Both the position numbers and the translations under genes were made by a program. Below are positions 1-8,755 of a stretch of DNA of 64,000 nucleotides, one piece after another. The DNA comes from BJHQ01 sp964654285 (GTDB taxonomy: Bacteria > Planctomycetota > UBA11346): NCBI GenBank assembly GCA_964654285.1, contig CAZZJC010000009.1, positions 62,001-126,000 of the forward strand, given 5' to 3'. Position 1 is the stretch's first letter, and each line of letters begins with the position of its first letter. Under the pieces are notes generated by a model that saw only the letters and a list, made by a program, of their open reading frames with translations, was not told the DNA's origin and did no database searches.

Positions 1-61
1 CTGGTCACCGGGTCCGTTCACCCTGGGACGGACCGGGCCGGACCCGGAAGAGGAGCGCGTC

Positions 62-1651
62 ATGGATTTCCGCCCCAAACCACCCGCGCAGGCGCCGGCG
101 TTCACCACCGACCGCCGCCTGGCGGAGCAGCGCCGAAAAAAGGGCCTGATCGCCCGCGAATGGCGGCTTATCGCCACCTTGCCGATCGCCCTGGGCGTGC
201 TGATCTGGATCATCGTGATGCTGACCGCGCCGACTCCGCCGGCGCCGGTGGCGCAACCGATGGAAAAACCCTTGCAACCGATGGCGCGACCGCTGTTGGC
301 CGGGGCGGCGGCATTGCCCAGCGCCGACGAGATCGCGGCGCAGCAGGCCGCGGTCGAGGCCTTGCGCCAGCGGCCGCAGGATGCGCTCGCCCAGGTCGGG
401 TTCGACCTCACTCCGCTGACCATCGCCTGGGGTCTCGACCTGATCGCCCGCGATCGCATCACCCCCCCGATCCCGCAACGCCTCGACGCGCGCGACCTGG
501 TGCTCGGCGGCATCCGGCTGGGTTCGCCGGTCCTGCTCGGCGGCCGCCTGACCGATGCGATCACCCCGGCCGCGCCCGGCGGTCAGCGGCGTCTGCTGCT
601 CGAACTCGACCAAGGCCAGTTCGCGCAAATCCTGGCTGCCGACGACGGCAGCCAGGTCGGCCTGGGCGGGCGGGTCGAGGTGGTCGGCCGCTTCCTCGGT
701 CAGGCGCCCCTGCCGGCCGAAGGCGACAAGACGCCCCTGTATCCCGTGCTGATGGCGCGTGCGCTGGCCGGCACTGCAGCGGCGATCGATGATCCGACCC
801 TGGCCGAATACCGTACCGGGATGGTGACCATGCCGGAACGTCTCTTCGATGTCGTCGACGAGGAGCGTCCGCTCGTCGAGACCCGGCCGTACTACTACCT
901 GCTCGGGCTCACCAAGGCGGATCTCGGCCTTGAGAACGTCTTCGCCGAGGCCCGCAGCGGCAACCTGGTCGCCAACGACATCCACCAGGCCCCGGCCGGC
1001 TTCAGGGGCCAGCCGTTCGTGGTGAAGCTCAAGGTCTGGAAGACCTGGGAGGACGAACAGGTCGCGCGCGACCAGCCCTTCGGCGTCGACCGCGTCGTGC
1101 GGATCCTCGGGTATCACCGGGACTTCGGCCCGATCACCCAGGGCACGCCGGACAAGCCGGTGGTCAACATGCGCGAGACCCTGCGCCTGTTCGAGGTCGC
1201 GGTGATCGGCCGCCAGCCGCCGCCGGCGCCCGGCAGCGAGATCATGGTGCAGGGCCGGTTCCTCAAGATCCGCGCCATCCCGGTCGATCCCGACGCGCTG
1301 CGCGACGAACGCAACGGCGTCCAGCGTCACAGCGACCGCTGCTACGCCTTCCTGTTCGTCGCCGGTGCCTGGCAGCATGTGCCGCCGCCATCGCGCGCCT
1401 TCACCGCCACCGAGATCGCCATCGCCGCCGCCATCCTCTTCGCCTTCGGTCTGTTCGGCTGGATGGTCTGGCGCGAGCAGCGGCGCGGCTCGATCGATCC
1501 GCTGATCGGCAAGCTGCGCGAATCGCGGCGCAAACTGCGGAGCGGACCCGCAGCCGCCGGAGCGGCGCCGACCAGTCCGGGAGAAGGAACTCAAGGAGTG
1601 GCCACAGGGGAGCCAGGGAACACCAAGAGCCCGGAGAGTCCCGATACCTGA
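62..1651 (+). CDS. Two-segment membrane protein of unknown function
   Basis: A 529-residue protein I do not recognise. A basic N-terminus is followed by one membrane segment (about residues 37-55, ending IIVMLTAP). A long extracytoplasmic part of about 380 residues contains two stretches that read like small beta-barrel (OB-like) modules, around 135-230 and 300-420. A second membrane segment lies near residues 450-468 (core AAILFAFGLFGWMVW), followed by a basic cytoplasmic tail. A good ribosome site (AGAGGAGCG) precedes this ATG. The frame is nevertheless open to the first base of the window, so an earlier start cannot be excluded. The gene heads a plus-strand run of envelope genes but is separated from them by 230 bases and a promoter, so it probably belongs to an upstream operon. 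Confidence 0.75.
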   Translation: MDFRPKPPAQAPAFTTDRRLAEQRRKKGLIAREWRLIATLPIALGVLIWIIVMLTAPTPPAPVAQPMEKPLQPMARPLLAGAAALPSADEIAAQQAAVEALRQRPQDALAQVGFDLTPLTIAWGLDLIARDRITPPIPQRLDARDLVLGGIRLGSPVLLGGRLTDAITPAAPGGQRRLLLELDQGQFAQILAADDGSQVGLGGRVEVVGRFLGQAPLPAEGDKTPLYPVLMARALAGTAAAIDDPTLAEYRTGMVTMPERLFDVVDEERPLVETRPYYYLLGLTKADLGLENVFAEARSGNLVANDIHQAPAGFRGQPFVVKLKVWKTWEDEQVARDQPFGVDRVVRILGYHRDFGPITQGTPDKPVVNMRETLRLFEVAVIGRQPPPAPGSEIMVQGRFLKIRAIPVDPDALRDERNGVQRHSDRCYAFLFVAGAWQHVPPPSRAFTATEIAIAAAILFAFGLFGWMVWREQRRGSIDPLIGKLRESRRKLRSGPAAAGAAPTSPGEGTQGVATGEPGNTKSPESPDT

Positions 1652-1702
1652 AGGCATTCCCGGCAGCACCTGGTTGCGTCCCTCGTGGTCCTGGGGCCAA
1701 TC

Positions 1703-1719
1703 CGCCGGTCGGACCGGCG
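1703..1719 (+). terminator. Possible hairpin after the first gene
   Basis: A perfect 7-bp stem (CGCCGGT/ACCGGCG) with a 3-base loop lies about 50 bases after the upstream stop. There is no T-run, so it may be a weak terminator or just a palindrome. The rest of the 1652-1881 gap holds the promoter described separately. Confidence 0.3.
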
Positions 1720-1800
1720 CATCGGGGAGATACCCGCTCCAATGGGCCGATCGGTCGATCCGTTCCGACTGCCTTCACCTGGAACGATTTCGTCCCAGGC

Positions 1801-1830
1801 TTGACAGGAAGAGCGATGCCGGGTTATGGT
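1801..1830 (+). promoter_or_regulatory. Sigma-70-type promoter for the lipoprotein/lpoB block
   Basis: A perfect -35 box TTGACA (1801-1806) is followed after 18 bases by TATGGT (1825-1830), a 4/6 match to the -10 box. The predicted transcript starts near 1837, about 45 bases before the ATG at 1882. This also argues against using the in-frame TTG at 1801 as a start codon. Confidence 0.6.
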
Positions 1831-1881
1831 TCATCCTGTCAGCAACCAAGCCCATCGCACACGATCCCCACCGGAACCCCC

Positions 1882-3702
1882 ATGCGCACCCTTGTCCTGA
1901 TCGCCGCCGGCCTGTTCACCCTCGCTGGCTGCACCAGCACCCGCACCCAGGCGCTGTATGCGAAGCAGATGAAGGACGACATCGTCAATGGCGATCTGCC
2001 GGGGGCGCGGGTGAAGGCGAACCGCCTCTACGGCAGCGCGCTCAAGGGCGAACCGCCCGCGCCCGGCGAGAAGCCGGCCGAGGCCGATACCGTTCTCGAC
2101 AGCAAGTCGCTGTGCTGGTCGATGGAGCGCGGCCTGATCGAACACCTCGCCGGCGATCAGAAGACCAGCGACCGCTTCCTGTTCCAGGCCGGCGACCTGG
2201 TCGACAAGTTCCGTTCGACCAGCGTGACCGGGGCGGTGGGATCCTACCTCGTCAACGACACGATGAAGGACTACGAAGGCAAGAGCTACGAGCACATCCA
2301 GGTCGACTACTACGCCGCGCTGAACCAGATCCTCGCGGCGGAGCAGGCGCTGGGCGACTGGAAGCGTCCGACGCCGGCGCTGCCCGGACTGGGCAAGGCC
2401 GCTGCGAGCGCCGCCCCGGCGGCGGCGCAACCTGCCGACGGAACGACGGTCAACGTCGGCAAGGACGCGACCACGGTCAACGCCAACGAGCTCGACCGCC
2501 TGTGGACGCGCGCGATGAGCCGGGCGCGTCGCATGGTGATCGACCAGATGAAGCGCACCACCGACTTGCAGGATTCCGCCCTGCGCTACGCCGATGATCC
2601 GTGGGCGCGCACCTTCGCCGCCGTGGTCACTCAGAGCCTGCCGCCCGACCAGCGCGCGGCTGATGACGACAATTTCGCGAACTCGCAGCTGCGCCGGGCG
2701 GTGAAATCCTATGCCCAGCAGGCCAAGGCCTTCGCCGCCGACCAGCATTTCCAGTACGAGGTGTCCAAGCAGGCCGGCGGCCTGCCGCTCGTCGCCGCGC
2801 AACTGCTGTGGCAGGTCGGATCGCGTTACGACGCCGAGGGCGCGCGCGAACTGATTTCCGGCCTCGGCCTCAAGCCCGAAGACCCGCGTCTCGCGCTGCC
2901 TGGCAAGGGCCAGGGCCGGGTGCTGGTGCTCAATCACGCCGGCTTCGTCGCGCCGACCCAGGCCCTGACCTTCACCCTCGGCACCGGTGGCGGAGCGATC
3001 TGGACCGCCGCGACCTGGAAACCGTCGAAGGTGGAACAGGAACTCGGATTCTCGTCCTATGCCTGGCACATCTGGTCCACGGTGTTCAACATCAAGGGGC
3101 CAGACGCCGAGTCGGTGAAGGACTGGGGTCCGGGCGTGGTGGTCGGCGCCGAGGTCATGTCGCTCATCGCGCAGTGGAACGGCGTGCCGATCAGCGCGGT
3201 CATCGAATTCCAGGTGCCCGGCCAGCCCAAGGACAAGCCCATCGGCCCCACCGCCTCGGTCGTGACCGCCACCAGCAGCACCCCCATGGAGGTGGTGCAG
3301 GACGTCGACGCCTATGCCCGCGCCACCCTGCGTGACCTCCAGCCCGGCGTCTTCGCCAAGACCCTGGGCCGCATGCTGGCCAAGCAGGTGCCCATCGTGC
3401 TCGCTTCGGCCGCAGCGGCCAAGAAGGAGAAGGAGAAAGGCGGCAGCGGTCTGATGGCGGAGGTGTTCTCGCTCGCCGGTTCCAGCCTGATGTCGGCGAC
3501 CGAAACCGCCGACATCCGCAACTGGAAATCCCTGCCCGACCACCTGGAGGCCGCCCTCATCACGCTGCCCGTCGGCGACCAGGCCATCGCCATCGACGGT
3601 CCCGCCGGCAAGATCGATCTCGGCACCGTGAAGGTGCGCGAAGGCCGGATCATCGTCGTCGCGGCGCGCACCTTCCCCGCCGCCTCGACCGCAAAGCCCT
3701 GA
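1882..3702 (+). CDS. COG3014-like outer-membrane lipoprotein
   Basis: A 606-residue lipoprotein. The signal peptide ends in the lipobox LAGC (Cys about residue 15), which fixes the start at this ATG. After it come helical, TPR-like segments (a YYAALNQ motif, then ALRYADDPWARTFAAVV). The second half has short beta-rich blocks (GRVLVLNHAGFVAP, AVIEFQVP, RNWKSLPDHLEAALITLP). Those blocks and their order resemble the uncharacterised COG3014 lipoproteins that often sit beside LpoB-type genes; this resemblance is from memory of the family. The role is unknown, presumably in the periplasm and linked to peptidoglycan or outer-membrane assembly given its neighbour. A sigma-70 promoter lies 52 bases upstream. 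Confidence 0.8.
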   Translation: MRTLVLIAAGLFTLAGCTSTRTQALYAKQMKDDIVNGDLPGARVKANRLYGSALKGEPPAPGEKPAEADTVLDSKSLCWSMERGLIEHLAGDQKTSDRFLFQAGDLVDKFRSTSVTGAVGSYLVNDTMKDYEGKSYEHIQVDYYAALNQILAAEQALGDWKRPTPALPGLGKAAASAAPAAAQPADGTTVNVGKDATTVNANELDRLWTRAMSRARRMVIDQMKRTTDLQDSALRYADDPWARTFAAVVTQSLPPDQRAADDDNFANSQLRRAVKSYAQQAKAFAADQHFQYEVSKQAGGLPLVAAQLLWQVGSRYDAEGARELISGLGLKPEDPRLALPGKGQGRVLVLNHAGFVAPTQALTFTLGTGGGAIWTAATWKPSKVEQELGFSSYAWHIWSTVFNIKGPDAESVKDWGPGVVVGAEVMSLIAQWNGVPISAVIEFQVPGQPKDKPIGPTASVVTATSSTPMEVVQDVDAYARATLRDLQPGVFAKTLGRMLAKQVPIVLASAAAAKKEKEKGGSGLMAEVFSLAGSSLMSATETADIRNWKSLPDHLEAALITLPVGDQAIAIDGPAGKIDLGTVKVREGRIIVVAARTFPAASTAKP

Positions 3703-3764
3703 ACCGCGCTGGTGTAACAAACCCTACCCTCAACACTCCCTCACCCCGAACCCCAAGGAAATCC

Positions 3765-4376
3765 ATGCTGCATCCCCTCACCCGCACCGCCCTCATCGCT
3801 CTCGCCGCCGGCGGGATGTTCTTCAGCGCCGGTTGCGGCGATCCCAAGATCAGCCGTACCGATGCCAACACCACCGTCGATCTGTCCGGCAAGTGGAACG
3901 ACACCGACAGCCGATTGGTCTCGCAGGAGATGATCGGCGACGCCCTCAAGCGGCCGTGGCTCGACAACTTCATCAAGGCCAAGAGCAAGAATCCCTTCGT
4001 GGTGCCGGGCAAGGTGACGGTGCGCAGCAACGGCGACGAGATCAGCACCGAGATCTTCGTCAACGACATCCGCCGCGAACTGCTCAACTCCGGTCGCGTC
4101 TCGCTGGTCTCCAGCAAGGTGGACAAGGCCCAGACCCGGTCCGAGATCGAAGACCAGCAGAAGTACAGCGGCGTCAACACCAAGGAGGCCGCCAAGGAGA
4201 TGGGCGCCGACTTCCTGCTGCTCGGCAAGATCAACGTCCAGGACGACATCCAGGGTCGGACGGCGGTGAAGTTCTACTCCATCGACATGGAACTGACCGA
4301 CATCGAATCCGGTCAGGTGGTCTGGATCGGCAACAAGAAGATCAAGAAAATCGTCGAGAACGCGAGCACCCGCTGA
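3765..4376 (+). CDS. lpoB: LpoB-like penicillin-binding protein activator lipoprotein
   Basis: A 203-residue lipoprotein with lipobox SAGC. Family hallmarks are a DLSGKWNDTDS segment after the linker, MIGDALKRPWLDNFI, then VNDIRRELLNSGRVSLV, AKEMGADFLLLGKI, and a C-terminal YSIDMELTDIESGQVVW block. The length and these blocks match LpoB/COG3417. In Enterobacteria LpoB is an outer-membrane lipoprotein that reaches through the wall to activate the bifunctional synthase PBP1B. The partner here is unknown; a PbpC homologue lies at 46.2 kb but is not the usual partner. The ribosome site AAGGAAA precedes the ATG, and a strong hairpin follows the stop. It probably shares a transcript with the COG3014-like gene 62 bases upstream. 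Confidence 0.85.
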   Translation: MLHPLTRTALIALAAGGMFFSAGCGDPKISRTDANTTVDLSGKWNDTDSRLVSQEMIGDALKRPWLDNFIKAKSKNPFVVPGKVTVRSNGDEISTEIFVNDIRRELLNSGRVSLVSSKVDKAQTRSEIEDQQKYSGVNTKEAAKEMGADFLLLGKINVQDDIQGRTAVKFYSIDMELTDIESGQVVWIGNKKIKKIVENASTR

Positions 4377-4392
4377 GATTGGAACCCCGCGA

Positions 4393-4417
4393 CACCCCGC
4401 CCTCACCCGGCGGGGTG
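4393..4417 (+). terminator. Hairpin terminator after lpoB
   Basis: A perfect 9-bp stem CACCCCGCC/GGCGGGGTG with a 7-base loop starts 16 bases after the lpoB stop and is followed by a pyrimidine-rich stretch (TTCGCTTTC). It separates the lipoprotein pair from the kinase gene. Confidence 0.7.
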
Positions 4418-4512
4418 TTCGCTTTCGGGGTGGGTCCGATCCCCCTTGGCGGGATCGTTGCCTGCTCCGCCTCCACTTGCCCGCCTGAGGATCTCCCCAC
4501 GCTCGCACCGAT

Positions 4513-6744
4513 ATGCTGACCCAAGGCCAACGCATCGGCGGTTTCCTGGTCCACGACCTGCTTGGACGCGGGGCGATGGGCGAGGTCTACCGTGCGGAAC
4601 AATTGTCTCTCAAACGTCCGGTCGCGATCAAGCGCATTGCCGAGCACCTGCTCGAACGCGAAGACGCGCTCAAGCGCTTCGAGCGCGAGGCGCAGACCCT
4701 GGCGCGGGTCAACAGCCCCTATGTGGTGTCGGTCTACGAATTCGGCCAGTTCTCGGCTGAGGACGGCAGCAAGCACTGGCTGCTCGTGATGGAACTCGTC
4801 GAGGGCGCGACCAGCCTGCGCAAGGCGATCAACGGCCCGATGGACTGGCGCCTGGCCACCAGCGTGGTCTGGCAGGCGGCGCAGGGCCTGGCGGCGGCGG
4901 CCGAGCGCGAGGTCGTGCATCGCGACATCAAGCCCGACAACATCATGCTCACCACCAAGGGCGTGGCGAAGCTGACCGACTTCGGTCTCGCCAAGGCGAT
5001 GGATGCGACCGGCCTGACCATCGCCCAGGTCGGCATGGGCACGCCGCTGTTCATGGCGCCCGAGGCCTGGGAAGGCGAATTCTGCCCCCAGAGCGACCTC
5101 TACAGCCTGGGCATCTCGTGGTTCCAGCTCCTGACCGGCAACGCCCCGTTCAAGGGCGACACCTTCCCGGCCCTGATGCGCGCGCATCAGACGCAACCAC
5201 CACCGAATCCCCTCACCCTGATCGACACCGTGCCCGAGGCGGTGGTCAAGCTCTGCTACCGCTGCCTGGAAAAGAAGCCCGCCGACCGCCCATCCAGCGC
5301 GGCGGAACTCGTCGCCGCGATCGATGCGCTCAACGCCACCGGACTGATGCTGCCGCGCACGGTGAAGGAACTCGTCGCCAAGGCGAACGGCAACGAAGGC
5401 AGGACGTTGATGATCGGCAGCGACACCCGCGCGACCATGGTCGCCGGAGGCGGGACCGCCGCCGGCGCCAGCGATGCCAGAACCGTGGTCGATTCCAGCC
5501 CGGCGAACCTGCCGCCGGTCGACCGCAATGCGGCGACCATCGCCCAGACGCCGCCGGTCGTGGCGCCGGGTCGTCCGCCGGTGTCCGCCACCGCCGCGCC
5601 CACGATCGTCGGCACGGCGGCGGCAGCCACCGTCTGGCAGCCGACGCAGCCGTCGGTCCAGGCCGGCGTCCCGGCGACTGCGCCGAGCACCGCGCAAGGG
5701 GCTACCGCACCATCAACCGCCGTCCCGGTGACCGGCCCGTCCGCGCCGGCAACGAAGCGCGGTGCTCCGGTCGGACTCATCGTCGGCGTGGCTGTACTTG
5801 TGCTCGCGGCGGCAGCCGGCACCTGGTTCGCGCTGGGCAGCAAAGAAAAGCCGGCGGCCAAACCGGAGCCGGGAAATGGCGTGGCCGCAGCCGGCAACAC
5901 CGCCAAGGATCCCGCGCCGAAGCGCGACGAGCCGCGGACGCCGGCGACCGGCACACTTCCGAGTGGTTCCCCCAGCGATGCCGGCCCGAAGACCGACGGA
6001 TCGGACCAGGCCAAGACCGCCGCCACCGCAGTCGTGGCTACGGCCGCCACCACGGCAGTCCTCGACGACGCCAAACGCAAGGCCGACGAAGAAGCAAAAA
6101 CGAAAGCAGCGGCGGAGGCGAAGCGCAAAGCCGATGAGGCCGCCAAGGTCCAGGCGGAAAAGCTCGCGCAGGAGGAAAAATCCAGGGCCGAGGCCGAGGC
6201 CAAGCGCCAGCAGGAAGAGGCGGCGAAGCGCAAGGCCGACGAGGACGCCAAGGCCCAGGCCGAGAAACTGGCGCAAGAAGAGAAAGCCAAGGCGGCCAAG
6301 CTGAAAGCCGACGAGGACGCGAAGCGCCAGGCCGAGGACGCAGCCAGACGCAAGGCCGCCGAAGAGGCCGCCCTCACTTCCGCCGCTGCGCTCAGGATCG
6401 TCCAGGACGATGGCGCCAAGGCCGAACGCCACGCCGCAGCGGGCGAGTGGGAAGATGCGCGCAAGACGCTCGATGCGATCCGGCCGGAGGGGGCCGAGCA
6501 GATCGCCGTCAAGACGGCGAGTGAAACCGTGGTGAAGGCGGGGGCGCAGAAGGCGTGGGCCACGGCCAAGCGGGATGCCCTCGCCAAGGCCAGGGAAGGC
6601 GATCCCGCTGCCGCCAGCGACCTCATCCGCAAGGCCATCCCCGCCGCACGTCTGGCCGGAAAGACCGAAGAACTCAAGACGTTCGTCGAGACCCTCAAGA
6701 AGCTCCGCGAGCAGCAAGCCGCCAACCCCGAAGGCACTCCATGA
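4513..6744 (+). CDS. Membrane Ser/Thr protein kinase with TolA-like coiled coil
   Basis: A 743-residue Hanks-type kinase. Residues 1-280 are the kinase domain: glycine loop GRGAMGEVY (18-26), catalytic Lys40 in VAIK, catalytic loop HRDIKPDN (Asp138), metal-binding DFG (Asp156) and APE motif, so it should be active. A Pro/Ala/Thr-rich linker leads to one membrane helix at about 417-440 (core GLIVGVAVLVLAAAAG). Outside the membrane follow a linker and a charged Ala/Lys/Glu coiled coil (about 519-622) with repeated AKRKADE blocks, then a short helical C-terminal part. Unlike PknB-type kinases it has no PASTA domains; the coiled coil may instead span the wall like TolA. The stop overlaps the next ATG (ATGA), so it is translationally coupled to an LPP20 lipoprotein. 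Confidence 0.9.
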   Translation: MLTQGQRIGGFLVHDLLGRGAMGEVYRAEQLSLKRPVAIKRIAEHLLEREDALKRFEREAQTLARVNSPYVVSVYEFGQFSAEDGSKHWLLVMELVEGATSLRKAINGPMDWRLATSVVWQAAQGLAAAAEREVVHRDIKPDNIMLTTKGVAKLTDFGLAKAMDATGLTIAQVGMGTPLFMAPEAWEGEFCPQSDLYSLGISWFQLLTGNAPFKGDTFPALMRAHQTQPPPNPLTLIDTVPEAVVKLCYRCLEKKPADRPSSAAELVAAIDALNATGLMLPRTVKELVAKANGNEGRTLMIGSDTRATMVAGGGTAAGASDARTVVDSSPANLPPVDRNAATIAQTPPVVAPGRPPVSATAAPTIVGTAAAATVWQPTQPSVQAGVPATAPSTAQGATAPSTAVPVTGPSAPATKRGAPVGLIVGVAVLVLAAAAGTWFALGSKEKPAAKPEPGNGVAAAGNTAKDPAPKRDEPRTPATGTLPSGSPSDAGPKTDGSDQAKTAATAVVATAATTAVLDDAKRKADEEAKTKAAAEAKRKADEAAKVQAEKLAQEEKSRAEAEAKRQQEEAAKRKADEDAKAQAEKLAQEEKAKAAKLKADEDAKRQAEDAARRKAAEEAALTSAAALRIVQDDGAKAERHAAAGEWEDARKTLDAIRPEGAEQIAVKTASETVVKAGAQKAWATAKRDALAKAREGDPAAASDLIRKAIPAARLAGKTEELKTFVETLKKLREQQAANPEGTP

Positions 6745-7901
6745 CCAGCAGCACCAGGCTCCTCACCCTCGCCGCAGGCATCCTGGTCATCACCCTCGGT
6801 GGCTGCGGGGACAGGCCGCGCGCGGACTCCGGCACGGCGCCCGATTGGGTCCGCACCGGCCAGCCGCCGGAAGGGGGGGCAACCCCTAGCGGCCAGACCG
6901 CGCCGACGGGACCGGCGACCGTCACCGCCAAGGAGCCGCCGGCCTGGGTGCGCACGCCGCCGCAGCAGGCAGGCATGCTGTTCGGCGTCGCCGGTTCGCC
7001 ACGCGGCCAGGGCGCGCGCGAATCAGCCGAGCAGAAGGCGCGCAAGGAGGTCGCGGCGCAGATCGAGATCTCGCTCAAGGCCGAGACCCGGACGCATGAG
7101 GTCGTGACCGAGACATCCTACGGCGGCAAGCGCACCGAGTCGCTGGTGGCCGAGTACCAGCAGACGATCGAGACCAAGGTCGCGCAGGAGGAGCTGCCCG
7201 GCGTCACGGTGCGCGAGGTCGTCGACACGCCGCAGGATACGTGGGTCCTGGTCGCCTTCGACCGCAGCGCCTGGGCCGCGCAGTTGCGCACGCGCATCGC
7301 CGATGTCGACCAGAAGATGGTCGCGGTGCGCGAGGACGTGAAGCGCGAATCCGCCGATGGCCGGGGTGGCGTCGGCGCCCTGGCGCGCGCGTCGAAGCGG
7401 CTGTTCCCGCTCGCGGCTGAACGCACCTCCCTCGTCCGCCGCCTGCGCCTCGCGGATGCGACCGGCGAACTGCCCAAGGCCGGCGTCGACATCGACCGCT
7501 TCAAGTCCGACCTCGCCAAGCACCTCGACGCGGTGACCATCGCCTTGACCAGCCCCGGCACGGTCGGCGGCGACAACGAGGCGCTGCTCATCGCCCGCAT
7601 CACCGGTGCGCTCAACCGCATCGGCCTGTCGGTCGTCGCGCCCGGCGAGAAAGCCCTGCTCACCACCGGTCTGGTCGCGCGCTTCCAGGAGATCCCGGTC
7701 GAGGCCGAGCGCAGACGCATCAACCTTTCTCTCGCCGCGACCTTCACCGGCGCGACGGGCCGGCCGGCCGGCACGATCGAGGTCAAGGGCGCCGGCTTGG
7801 CCTCGCCGTCGGTGGCGCGCGACAAGGCGATCGACGACGCGGCGCAGAAGCTGGTCGAACAACTCGACCTGCAGTTCATCGACATCCTCAGCCGCTTCTG
7901 A
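6741..7901 (+). CDS. LPP20-family lipoprotein
   Basis: A 386-residue lipoprotein, lipobox LGGC. The ATG overlaps the kinase stop, and the signal peptide confirms this start. After a Pro/Gly/Thr-rich linker, PAWVRTPP, LFGVAGSPRG and ARESAEQKARKEVAAQI form the typical LPP20/FlgP core (small periplasmic lipoproteins with a regular Ala/Lys helix). A VLVAFDRSAWAAQL strand follows. The C-terminal 200 residues carry a second domain with ALLIARITGALNRIG and a DKAIDDAAQKLVEQL helix. The family includes flagellar FlgP and other outer-membrane lipoproteins of uncertain role. The coupling to the kinase suggests a shared job, perhaps as a substrate or sensor partner. Confidence 0.75.
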   Translation: MTSSTRLLTLAAGILVITLGGCGDRPRADSGTAPDWVRTGQPPEGGATPSGQTAPTGPATVTAKEPPAWVRTPPQQAGMLFGVAGSPRGQGARESAEQKARKEVAAQIEISLKAETRTHEVVTETSYGGKRTESLVAEYQQTIETKVAQEELPGVTVREVVDTPQDTWVLVAFDRSAWAAQLRTRIADVDQKMVAVREDVKRESADGRGGVGALARASKRLFPLAAERTSLVRRLRLADATGELPKAGVDIDRFKSDLAKHLDAVTIALTSPGTVGGDNEALLIARITGALNRIGLSVVAPGEKALLTTGLVARFQEIPVEAERRRINLSLAATFTGATGRPAGTIEVKGAGLASPSVARDKAIDDAAQKLVEQLDLQFIDILSRF

Positions 7902-8037
7902 AACCTCAGTCCGCGTAGGGATTCCGGTCAATCGCGAAACCTTTGACGCGCCGGAACACCTGCATCAGTCTCGTTTTCCCTCAGTTGACTCATCAACCCT
8001 GGGGCCACAAAGTGCGCCCAATCCCAAGGAGGAATCC

Positions 8038-8682
8038 ATGACCAACATCACCCGCGCGACCATCAGCACCTGCCTGGGTGCGGTCGCCATCACCGGCGTC
8101 CTCGCCCTTTCCGGCTGCGGCGACAAGCCACGCGAAGACGCCCGCACCCCGACCGTCAATGCCGACGAATGGCCCGACTGGGCCAAGGATCCGACCAAGG
8201 GCGGCAGTGTCGTCGGCGCCCTCGGCATCGGCAAGAAGTCGCACTCCGGCCAGAGCTTCCAGTACCAGACCGCGCAGGAGGATGGCCGCCGCAACCTCGC
8301 GTCCTCGCTCGAAACCAAGGTCCAGTCGGTGTGGAAGGACTGGGTCCGCGAAGGCGGCGAGATCACCGCCCAGGAGACCCGTACCATGGCGATGGAGATG
8401 CGCGAGCGCATCTCGCGCAGCGTGACCAACCAGGTGCTCAAGGGCGTCATGCCCAAGAACACCTGGACCGACAAGTCCACCGGCGACCTGTTCATCTGGA
8501 TGGTGATGGACAAGGCGGCCCTGGAGGCGTTCTCCAAGCAGATCGTCGACAACACCAAGAAGGAGATGGAGGCCCGCAAGGCGCACTTCGCCTCCAAGAT
8601 CGAGGCCGAGAAGGCCTATGCCGAACTGGACAAGCTGGTCGACAAGGAACTCGGCCTGAGCGGCGACGTTCCCAAGAAGTAG
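8038..8682 (+). CDS. LPP20-type lipoprotein paralogue
   Basis: A 214-residue lipoprotein with lipobox LSGC. The mature start has the block PDWAKDPTKG shared with its neighbours, then VVGALGIG, a helix rich in Ala/Arg/Leu (GRRNLASSLETKV), RISRSVTNQVLKGV, and a strand LFIWMVMDKAAL, followed by a long charged helix ending AYAELDKLVDKEL. A near-perfect Shine-Dalgarno AAGGAGGA (8026-8033) sets the start. The 136-base upstream gap contains a TTGACT (7985) but no clear -10 box. A strong terminator follows, so it may be a single-gene transcript. Confidence 0.72.
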   Translation: MTNITRATISTCLGAVAITGVLALSGCGDKPREDARTPTVNADEWPDWAKDPTKGGSVVGALGIGKKSHSGQSFQYQTAQEDGRRNLASSLETKVQSVWKDWVREGGEITAQETRTMAMEMRERISRSVTNQVLKGVMPKNTWTDKSTGDLFIWMVMDKAALEAFSKQIVDNTKKEMEARKAHFASKIEAEKAYAELDKLVDKELGLSGDVPKK

Positions 8683-8705
8683 GCTGACAATACCTGTCAG
8701 ACGGC

Positions 8706-8738
8706 AGCACCCCGGATGGTCCGGCCATCCGGGGTGCT
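8706..8738 (+). terminator. Strong 14-bp hairpin terminator
   Basis: A perfect 14-bp stem, AGCACCCCGGATGG (8706-8719) pairing with 8725-8738, has a 5-base loop and is followed by TTTC. It starts 23 bases after the upstream stop and ends 17 bases before the next ATG. It therefore either isolates the next gene, leaving it very little promoter room, or acts as a partial terminator within an operon. Confidence 0.8.
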
Positions 8739-8755
8739 TTCACAGGATCAACGCC

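Noticed and set aside
5..1669. A 554-codon minus-strand open frame opposite the first gene
   Set aside because: It mirrors the plus-strand gene's codon periodicity, has an Arg/Asp/Gly-rich composition typical of antisense GC-rich frames, and lacks any recognisable motif.
1831..3720. A 629-codon minus-strand frame over the COG3014-like lipoprotein
   Set aside because: The plus-strand frame has a signal peptide with lipobox, a promoter and family-like blocks; the antisense frame is His/Gly/Arg-rich shadow sequence.
5256..6737. A 493-codon minus-strand Ser/Ala-rich frame over the kinase C-terminus
   Set aside because: It is the antisense of the Lys/Ala/Glu coiled-coil region; low complexity there keeps several frames open.
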